From positions 1-38,472 of the forward strand of contig JAJONO010000045.1 in the NCBI GenBank assembly GCA_021323535.1: 38,472 bases of DNA, read 5' to 3'. The notes under the pieces were generated by a model. That model worked only from the letters and a program-made list of their open reading frames with translations. It was not told the origin of the DNA and did not search any database. The position numbers and the translations under genes were made by a program. This document shows positions 33,305-38,472 of the stretch, piece by piece. The DNA comes from Bacteroidota bacterium. Its GTDB lineage: Bacteria > Bacteroidota > Bacteroidia > B-17B0 > Aurantibacillaceae. The stretch's first letter is position 1. Each line of letters begins with the position of its first letter.

Positions 33305-33442
33305 GCACATACAGCAGCAACACATTCGTCCGTGCAGAAGTAAACTCTGCAGAGTATGTATACTGTGATGTACAATGGAATGATGGAACCCTCCGAAGAT
33401 TGACGTGTTTGTAGCTTGTTTTTGAAATTGTGCGTTTTTCAT
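33302..33442 (-). CDS. Cys/Met-rich candidate leader peptide, 46 residues
   Basis: The frame starts at ATG 33442, 11 bases beyond the closing stem of the SAM-I riboswitch, after the A-rich stretch AGTAAAAAAA. It encodes MKNAQFQKQATNTSIFGG at the N-terminus, a His-rich middle (four HH/H-S-I motifs), LQSLLLHGR and then M-C-C-C-C-M-C before TAA. Five cysteines and two methionines in the last seven codons are far from expectation and point to a translation-sensing leader for sulfur amino acids. No signal peptide or known domain is seen. It is not in frame with, nor overlapping, the first structural gene (start 33164). A tiny metal-binding protein is the alternative. Confidence 0.6.
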   Translation of the reverse strand: MKNAQFQKQATNTSIFGGFHHSIVHHSIHTLQSLLLHGRMCCCCMC

Positions 33443-33453
33443 TTTTTTTACTT

Positions 33454-33590
33454 TTAATTTATCTTTCCTCTTACTCTCATCAGAGGCAGGATTTAGCACC
33501 GGTTTTCCAATTCTTCCTTTCGGAAGGACTTCTAGTTGGTTGCCTGCGGGTCAACGAGCCTATTCTCTCGCCGCATCTTGATAAATTAAC
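33454..33590 (-). ncRNA. SAM-I riboswitch (S-box leader)
   Basis: On the minus strand the conserved S-box elements appear in order: P1 5' strand TTAATTTATC, then AAGA, a P2 helix TGCGG/CCGCA with inner CGAG/CTCG and a kink-turn-like internal loop, GCAGGCAACC, a P3 hairpin with CTTCC-GAAA-GGAAG inside CCAA/TTGG, then CCGGTGCTAAATCCTGCC and CTGATGAGAG, and the P1 3' strand GATAAATTAA (10 perfect pairs with the 5' strand). It precedes metX and hom, the expected targets. No intrinsic terminator lies between P1 and the leader ATG, so control of translation of the leader peptide, or of events further downstream, is more likely than classic termination. Confidence 0.92.
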
Positions 33591-33622
33591 TACACACAAA
33601 AAGGAGGTAATTAATTCGGGGA

Positions 33623-33656
33623 CAAATTTATACTATTAAAAGCATTACTTCCAAAT
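33623..33656 (-). promoter_or_regulatory. Promoter of the SAM-riboswitch operon
   Basis: On the minus strand TTTG (33656-33653), 22 bases, then TAAATTTG (33630-33623), a perfect -7 box. Transcription would start near 33615, about 25 bases before the first base of the riboswitch P1 stem. Confidence 0.65.
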
Positions 33657-33743
33657 TTATTTTTATTTTTCTGAACTTTCCCTTTATCCACGGCCTTTTC
33701 GGAGCCATATTTTTTGTAATTTAACACGCTAAATAGTTTCAGT

Positions 33744-34895
33744 ATGATCAAAAAATTGCTTTCAGGAATGATAATTCTGGCATCGGCCGCCATCCTTTTT
33801 ACGGATTGTTCGAACGACGAACCCAAAAAATTAAAGACTAAAAAAGGCGTCAAATTAAAATATGCTCTCAATCCTGATAGCATTTACAGGCAGGGCTCCA
33901 TTACAAAAGCACTCGCTGTTGCAACACCTGCTCAGAAAAACGAGAGTCGTAAATTGTTCATGAACGGACTCGATCTTCTTGTCAATAAGAACAACGCCAA
34001 GGCGAGCGTTGAATTTTTCAAAGAGGCCATTTATTATTATCCTGATGAAAAAAGTTATTCGCATTTATTCGACGCGTATCTAAGAAACAATGAACTGGCA
34101 TTGGCCGATAGTACCAATGCATCTTTAGTGGGCCGGATAGAGTACAGCGAAACATCTTTCAACAGTGCATTGATCTCTGCGGCAAAGCAGGACGAAGGCA
34201 TGGTTATCAGCAATCTTGAATCGGCTATTATGGAAGGCTTCGCGTTTAAGGACCGCGTTGTGAATGAAAAATTATTTGAGTTCATGAAAGATAACCAATC
34301 GTTTCAGTCACTTTTAATTTCAAATTTTGGCGATGACAAATTAATAAGAATGAAACTATATACTGCCTTTCTGAAATCATTTCCTGATCTGGAACTTCCG
34401 TTCGAAGTAACCAACGATTCGGTTCGTTCTTTCAATTACGACAAATACATTAACTACGATTTTGCCATGTTTGTTCCGGGAATGGAGAACGGACGGTTTT
34501 CGCGTGATGTTTCAAACGAATACATCTACGTTGGAAAATTTAAAACAGAAAGAGGAATGGCGCTTGTCTATAAATCCATGGAGATGATGGGCGACACTTT
34601 AAATCCTATTGCAACCAATGTTGTGATTTATGACTCGGTAGGGACTATTGTTTCCAATGAAACCATTGCCTGTTATTGCTCACCACTTGAAAGCAAAGCC
34701 TGCATGATCAATAAAGATCATTCTATCGATGTGAAAGTGTATACTACCAAATGGGAAATGGATCCCCTTGAAAAAGGTTATGCAGGAAATAAAATAGTTG
34801 GCGTAGAAGAAAAAGAAAAACTGAAATTTGTAGTCAATAAAGAGAATAAACTCGAGGAGGTTTCTAAAAAAGAAGCAGTAGCGTCAAGTCAGTAA
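33744..34895 (+). CDS. Probable lipoprotein with helical-repeat N-terminal half
   Basis: A 383-residue exported protein. The N-terminus (KKLLSGMIILASAAILFTDCSNDE) looks like a lipoprotein signal with Cys at 22, but Asp precedes the Cys, which is unusual for a lipobox. Residues about 60-170 are TPR-like helices (KLFMNGLDLLVNKNNAKASVEFFKEAIYYYPDEKSYSHLFDAY, described by position only). The second half (about 215-375) is beta-rich, with two CxC/C groups near 308-320 (ACYCSPLESKACM). No family is recognised. Its end overlaps the convergent DUF2306 gene by 12 bases. The 144 bases upstream hold no clear promoter box. Confidence 0.7.
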   Translation: MIKKLLSGMIILASAAILFTDCSNDEPKKLKTKKGVKLKYALNPDSIYRQGSITKALAVATPAQKNESRKLFMNGLDLLVNKNNAKASVEFFKEAIYYYPDEKSYSHLFDAYLRNNELALADSTNASLVGRIEYSETSFNSALISAAKQDEGMVISNLESAIMEGFAFKDRVVNEKLFEFMKDNQSFQSLLISNFGDDKLIRMKLYTAFLKSFPDLELPFEVTNDSVRSFNYDKYINYDFAMFVPGMENGRFSRDVSNEYIYVGKFKTERGMALVYKSMEMMGDTLNPIATNVVIYDSVGTIVSNETIACYCSPLESKACMINKDHSIDVKVYTTKWEMDPLEKGYAGNKIVGVEEKEKLKFVVNKENKLEEVSKKEAVASSQ

Positions 34896-35522
34896 CGCCC
34901 GGTTTTTCACTCTTAAAATAATTATTATTTCTGCAACAAGCAGGTTAAAGATCCAGCTTGTCCACGAGATAAGATTGTATTCTTCCTTTGCTCCCAGGTG
35001 AATCATGTATGGAAGTGCCAGCGCCATTAAACGCAATGTGACTGCAGATAGTGTAAGCGCAAAACTTCTGATCATCCATTTTTTGTGTGATATGAAGTCT
35101 TTTTGTTTTGCTTTCAGGAGAGCAATTCCGGTAAACAACATCCATAATAACGCCAGGATAACAAAACTCACTTTTGTGATCAGAAATCCGTTAGCGTAAA
35201 AGCCCATGATCAATCCAGATGGCCCCGCGAGTAAAAGGATATCTGTTACATAAACATATCCCATTATCCGGTGCAGTTTTTTCTTTTTGCGTACAAGGTA
35301 ATTTGAAAATTGTGTGAGCCCAGCGATCATTGCAAAAATGCTGAGAAACACATGTACATAAAAAGCATAACGCCAGTGTTTAATATGAATGATGTTTTGC
35401 TTGGTAAGTAAAAAATCAACATCGTAGCGCGAACTAAAGTAAGGAAGACTTAAACGAAACATCAACGCGCAAAAGATCAGCAGAACAATCAGCAACGCAC
35501 TATTTATAAGAGAGACTTTCAT
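34884..35522 (-). CDS. DUF2306 family membrane protein
   Basis: A 212-residue polytopic protein with about six hydrophobic helices. Conserved features of the DUF2306/YozB-like group are visible: FYVHVFLSIFAMIAGLTQF, the basic KKKKLHRIMGYVYV (His-Arg before the third helix), DFISHKKWMIRSFALTLSAVTLRL and a terminal helix. Histidines inside the helices (HVFLS, LHRIMG, SHKKW, MIHLG) suggest haem or metal binding, but function is not established. Convergent with the preceding gene, overlapping by 12 bases. Upstream lies an 8-bp perfect inverted repeat. Confidence 0.8.
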   Translation of the reverse strand: MKVSLINSALLIVLLIFCALMFRLSLPYFSSRYDVDFLLTKQNIIHIKHWRYAFYVHVFLSIFAMIAGLTQFSNYLVRKKKKLHRIMGYVYVTDILLLAGPSGLIMGFYANGFLITKVSFVILALLWMLFTGIALLKAKQKDFISHKKWMIRSFALTLSAVTLRLMALALPYMIHLGAKEEYNLISWTSWIFNLLVAEIIIILRVKNRALLT

Positions 35523-35551
35523 GATGGAGCGATTAAATATAATCTTTATTT

Positions 35552-35576
35552 AATTGACATTTATTAACTGTCAATT
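35552..35576. promoter_or_regulatory. Inverted repeat AATTGACA-N9-TGTCAATT
   Basis: Perfect 8-bp arms (35552-35559 and 35569-35576) lie 29 bases upstream of the DUF2306 start, with CTCTTTTTTT to the right. It may be an operator for the minus-strand gene or a weak terminator for plus-strand transcripts. The rest of this 243-base gap (35523-35765) holds nothing recognised besides TAACTTTA (35738-35745), a near -7 box for the RlpA-like gene. Confidence 0.4.
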
Positions 35577-35765
35577 CTCTTTTTTTAGGATTTATGTGTG
35601 TTGATGAGGGCTACAGCTAGAGTCTAAACTGTTAAATTTACGACCCGATTAAGGATTTAGAACAATTTTAGATACAAGTTAAACTCATAAAATAACGTTC
35701 TTGCCGAAACTTCCCTGAAAAGCAGGAAATACGGGACTAACTTTAAAGTATAAAAACAGTTAATC

Positions 35766-36143
35766 ATGACCAAAATCATTACATTATTAAGCTGTTTGTT
35801 TTTATGTTCTGCTTTTAATATGCCTAATACAGAGGCTATTTTTTTCGAAAAAGGACTTGCCAGTTATTATCACCAGATGTTTGAAGGACGCACCTGTTCT
35901 AATGGTGAAATTTTCAGACACACAGGTTTAACCTGCGCCCACAAAACATTAAAGTTTGGTACTATATTAAGAGTTACCAATCTTAAAAATGATAGCGTTG
36001 TTATTGTGAAAGTAAATGACAGGCTCCCTAAAAAATCGAAATGCTGCATCGATCTGACAATGCGCGCTGCGAAACAACTTAATTTCGTGAAAGGTGGAAT
36101 CACCAAAGTGAATATTGAGATTTTAAAGAACCCTTTGCCATAG
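35766..36143 (+). CDS. RlpA-like double-psi beta-barrel protein
   Basis: A 125-residue exported protein with a signal peptide of about 18-24 residues, then one RlpA-type barrel: GLASYYHQMFEGRTCSNGE (30-48), LTCAHKTLKFGTILRVTNL (55-73) and VVIVKVNDRLPKKSKCCIDLTMRAAKQL. His59 and Asp85 occupy the positions of the catalytic residues in RlpA-like lytic transglycosylases. Cys residues C44, C57, C93 and C94 replace residues that are Ala, Ala and Arg/Ile in typical RlpA and may form disulfides. It lacks the SPOR domain, so it is a short stand-alone version; peptidoglycan cleavage is plausible but not shown. Confidence 0.82.
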   Translation: MTKIITLLSCLFLCSAFNMPNTEAIFFEKGLASYYHQMFEGRTCSNGEIFRHTGLTCAHKTLKFGTILRVTNLKNDSVVIVKVNDRLPKKSKCCIDLTMRAAKQLNFVKGGITKVNIEILKNPLP

Positions 36144-36176
36144 AGGTTTTTTTCTCAATTAATCAAGTCTGTTTTC

Positions 36177-36247
36177 CAACTAATATAGTTGCCGTTTCAA
36201 TTAACGTGTTTTGATATTAAACGTTTGATCGGCAACTATATTAGTAG
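36177..36247 (+). promoter_or_regulatory. Paired operator-like palindromes abutting a start codon
   Basis: CAACTA-ATA-TAGTTG (36177-36191) is a perfect 15-base palindrome around a 3-base centre. CAACTA-TAT-TAGTAG (36233-36247) is a near copy whose last base touches the ATG at 36248. Together they also form a perfect 15-bp inverted repeat, CTAATATAGTTGCCG (36180-36194) and its complement (36230-36244), spaced by 35 bases that include AAACGTTT. This may be a repressor site pair over a promoter, or an RNA stem over the ribosome site. Confidence 0.6.
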
Positions 36248-36979
36248 ATGAAAAAATATGTATTACTATTAGCAACCATTTACCTGGTATCCTGTAAACA
36301 GGGAGACGATTCTCAAAAAGAAACATCCGTATCTGCGGACAGCATTCCCGCGAAATCACAAACAGATCTGAACTTTGACGGAAAACAATTCAAAGTATTA
36401 AAACTTCCTTTGATATTGGATTCGGCTTTTTTGGCAAGTTGCGACACTTCCAACAAACTTTCTTACGGCTTTATCAGAAAAATGAACTGCACCTTCATCA
36501 ATCACGATATTTCACGATCGCTGCAATACAATCTTTTAAAATTCTGCGATATTGATTCACTGAAGTCCGCAGGAAAATACAAAGATTATCTTACTTCCCT
36601 GGACGTGGGCATGACCAAAAATTCAATAGCATTTACTATTGGAGGCCTTGAATTTAATAACGGAGCGACTCTACTATTGTGGGGATTGAATTACGAAAGC
36701 ATGGATGCTTGTCCTTACGCCTTCAGTAAATCTATTATTGCCACTTACAAAAATGAAAACAACGAATGCATCAGCTTCATTGTTGCAAGAGACCTTAAAG
36801 AAGCAGATCCTCCAATGATTGCCAATGCACATGTAAGCGCTGAAATGAGTTCTGACGGCAACATTGAAATAACCTGTACCACGATTATTGAAAATTCCGG
36901 TAATCAAAGAGATGAATCGAAGCAAACACTGGTATTAAAAGTGGAGAAAGAGAAACTCACAGTTATAGGTTCGAAATAA
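36248..36979 (+). CDS. Hypothetical lipoprotein, 243 residues
   Basis: A lipoprotein signal peptide (KKYVLLLATIYLVSC, lipid-modified Cys at 16) is followed by a short Ser/Asp/Gln-rich linker and a mature domain without a recognised family. The mature part has cysteines near residues 65, 81, 99, 153 and 173 and a central beta-rich stretch (NSIAFTIGGLEFNNGATLLLWGL). The gene stands alone, and its start codon is directly joined to a paired palindrome, so expression is probably tightly controlled. Confidence 0.72.
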   Translation: MKKYVLLLATIYLVSCKQGDDSQKETSVSADSIPAKSQTDLNFDGKQFKVLKLPLILDSAFLASCDTSNKLSYGFIRKMNCTFINHDISRSLQYNLLKFCDIDSLKSAGKYKDYLTSLDVGMTKNSIAFTIGGLEFNNGATLLLWGLNYESMDACPYAFSKSIIATYKNENNECISFIVARDLKEADPPMIANAHVSAEMSSDGNIEITCTTIIENSGNQRDESKQTLVLKVEKEKLTVIGSK

Positions 36980-37093
36980 AGAAAATCAAAATTTTTTTAT
37001 ATCAGGGGAATGAAACACATCATTCCCTTTTTCATTGCAATATGGTTAATTAGCAGTAAAAGAGTGCAAAACAAAAAGAGTGCAAAGGGCGAA

Positions 37094-38017
37094 TCAGAGA
37101 TCCATTTCCCTTTTTATATTTTCTATTACCAGGTCAGATGCAACATCTTTCCTTATCCAATTAATTTTAACGCCTTCTTTTTCCATTTTACGGAACCAGG
37201 TCATTTGTCTTTTAGCAAATTGAAAGATGGCGGTTTGAAGTTGCTCGTAGTATTGAGTTGGATCTAATTTGCCCTGGAGGAGTAAAGACGTGTATTTGTA
37301 TTCCAATCCCAGGAACTGAAGGCGTTCGTGTGTTATTCCTTTTTCAAGAAGGAACTCTGTTTCCCTTACCATATCCATTTGGATGCGACGTAATAATCTT
37401 CCCGAAATATAATTTCTGCGTTCGTCAACGGAAATGGCAATACCCAGATAGTAGGGTTTATAAGGACGTTCACCCGAAATAATCTTACCCGGATTTTCTC
37501 CAAGATAGGTTGCCACTTCAATGGCTCTGATAATTCTTTTCTGAGAGTTAGTGTCGGTGTGATCGGTATGTTCTTTTGGAAATTTCCAGAGCTGTTCCAG
37601 CAATTCTTCTTTCGGTAAGTTGCTGAGCTTTGCACGGAGCTCAGGGTTTTCTTTTACCTGTGTAAAGCTGAAATCTTTTCTTAAGCTGTCGAGGTACAGG
37701 CCCGTTCCGCCGCAAATAATAGGTAGTTTATTCCGTGAACGTATATCGTGAAAAGCCTTGTCGCACAATTCCGCAAATTCGTGAAGAAAGAATTGTTCAT
37801 CGGGCTCACGAATATCGATCATGTGATAAGGGATCTTTTTTCCATTGACAAAATATTCAACCAGGTCTTTTCCGGTGCCAATGTCAAGCCCTTTATACAC
37901 CTGTCGTGAATCAGCGCTGATAATTTCGCCGTTAAGCTGGTATGCAATATCGCAGGCAAGGCTGGTTTTACCACTGGCTGTTGGGCCTAATACAACTATG
38001 CAATTATAATTACTCAA
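37094..38017 (-). CDS. miaA: tRNA dimethylallyltransferase
   Basis: Adds the isopentenyl group to A37 of tRNAs reading codons that start with U. The 307-residue chain has the P-loop GPTASGKT (11-18), the DSRQVYKGLDIGTGK substrate-binding segment, GGTGLYLDSL, a helical insert and QFAKRQMTWFRK near the C-terminus. All core motifs are intact. The ATG at 38017 overlaps the stop of the upstream partial gene by 8 bases, which implies cotranscription. Confidence 0.95.
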   Translation of the reverse strand: MSNYNCIVVLGPTASGKTSLACDIAYQLNGEIISADSRQVYKGLDIGTGKDLVEYFVNGKKIPYHMIDIREPDEQFFLHEFAELCDKAFHDIRSRNKLPIICGGTGLYLDSLRKDFSFTQVKENPELRAKLSNLPKEELLEQLWKFPKEHTDHTDTNSQKRIIRAIEVATYLGENPGKIISGERPYKPYYLGIAISVDERRNYISGRLLRRIQMDMVRETEFLLEKGITHERLQFLGLEYKYTSLLLQGKLDPTQYYEQLQTAIFQFAKRQMTWFRKMEKEGVKINWIRKDVASDLVIENIKREMDL

Positions 38018-38472
38018 CCGGAGTATAAACTAGTTTAAGATTTCCTTCGTTCTTTGTGATCACAAATTTTTCCCTGTCAAATTTTTCTTCATCATTCTTT
38101 ACAGGAATTTTTTCCAATGATTTTTTATTGATGAGGAAATAGTTGGGAGATGTTTCTCCATGCAGCACAAAGCCGGCTTTTATAAATGATTCTCCTGACG
38201 AAAACTGTTTGTCAATGTAGGTCATGATATCGCCTGCCTGTTTTTCCTTACAGAAATTCTTTACGAGTTTTGTTAATCCTCCGGTAATAGTAATGCCATT
38301 CTTACAACAGAAACGAATTAACTCAAACGAACGTTTATCTTCGGGCAGACGATTCATTTTTCTTCCTTTGGAAAAAGAGGCCACGGCAAGAAGCTCATTT
38401 TTACAATACAATCCGTAATTAAAGGCGCTTTGGGTGGAGTTCATGAGGTGATACTCTTCCAGGAATTCTTCG
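38010..38472 (-). CDS. Partial gene: GNAT-like or phage-type domain protein
   Basis: The frame is open to the window edge, so the start is outside; an internal ATG at 38444 is unlikely to be the start because EEFLEEYHL is encoded in frame before it. The visible 150 or so residues contain NYGLYCKNELLAVASFSKGRK, RSFELIRFCCKNGITITGGLTKL and SGESFIKAGFVLHGETSPNYFLIN. This pattern (short strand, basic loop, ELIRFC helix, GG-x-x-KL) recalls a domain often attached to phage homing endonucleases and related to acetyltransferase folds. Function unknown. It overlaps miaA by 8 bases. Confidence 0.65.
   Translation of the reverse strand, partial: EEFLEEYHLMNSTQSAFNYGLYCKNELLAVASFSKGRKMNRLPEDKRSFELIRFCCKNGITITGGLTKLVKNFCKEKQAGDIMTYIDKQFSSGESFIKAGFVLHGETSPNYFLINKKSLEKIPVKNDEEKFDREKFVITKNEGNLKLVYTPVE

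Noticed and set aside
33208-33414. Plus-strand frame of 68 codons in the gap upstream of the sulfur operon
   Set aside because: It lies antisense to the leader peptide, starts at TTG and has no promoter; the opposite strand gives the coherent riboswitch and leader arrangement.
33611-33883. Minus-strand frame of 90 codons
   Set aside because: It overlaps the start of the lipoprotein-like gene and the riboswitch promoter and has composition typical of a shadow frame.
37010-37267. Small exported-looking frame (MKHIIPFFIAIWLISS...)
   Set aside because: Most of it is antisense to miaA; only about 28 codons lie outside, with no promoter seen.

Overview
The window reads as a chromosomal segment from a member of the Bacteroidota, probably a free-living Flavobacteriales-, Sphingobacteriales- or Chitinophagales-like organism. 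The signs are a type IX secretion (T9SS) type B C-terminal domain on a giant surface protein, a PorP/SprF-family neighbour, PorE-like PD40/OmpA proteins, TAnnTTTG-type -7 promoter boxes, A-rich leaders that mostly lack Shine-Dalgarno sequences, and the mutL-rhomboid-rhomboid order. No rRNA, tRNA, CRISPR array, insertion sequence or prophage was recognised.

Layout. 1-1371: an outer-membrane beta-barrel gene possibly cut by the window edge, then a small membrane-protein gene that looks broken. 1546-6204 (minus): 2Fe-2S ferredoxin, a small unknown gene, methylmalonyl-CoA epimerase, a membrane-anchored J-domain protein, a muconic-semialdehyde-type aldehyde dehydrogenase, an unknown gene and a CDP-alcohol phosphatidyltransferase. 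6416-10047 (plus): an HTH regulator, an FAD oxidoreductase, enoyl-CoA hydratase and a small Cys-containing membrane protein. 10137-11175 (minus): gatC and plsC, overlapping. 11347-24948 (minus): a three-gene operon running from a 3,469-residue repeat adhesin to a PorP/SprF carrier to a PorE-like OmpA protein; it fills over a third of the window. 25174-30157 (plus): mutL, two rhomboids and a TPR/PD40 protein closed by a clear terminator. 30258-33590 (minus): a small exported protein, then hom, metX and a small unknown gene behind a SAM-I riboswitch. 33744-38472: a lipoprotein-like TPR gene, a DUF2306 membrane protein, an RlpA-like barrel, a lipoprotein behind a striking inverted repeat, miaA and a partial gene.

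The most interesting locus is the sulfur amino-acid control region at 33223-33656. A promoter is followed by a well-formed SAM-I riboswitch. Twelve bases beyond its closing stem starts a 46-codon reading frame ending Arg-Met-Cys-Cys-Cys-Cys-Met-Cys-stop, and a hairpin overlaps that stop codon. This looks like a riboswitch stacked on a Cys/Met-sensing leader peptide upstream of metX and hom.

Other signals are four families of short dispersed palindromes between genes, two of which touch or encode gene 3' ends; an adhesin stalk of 33 Ig-like units with almost no charged residues and with triplet higher-order repeats; a pair of CAACTA-N3-TAGTTG-like operators abutting a lipoprotein start codon; and an in-frame 21-bp tandem repeat carrying the stop codon of hom.
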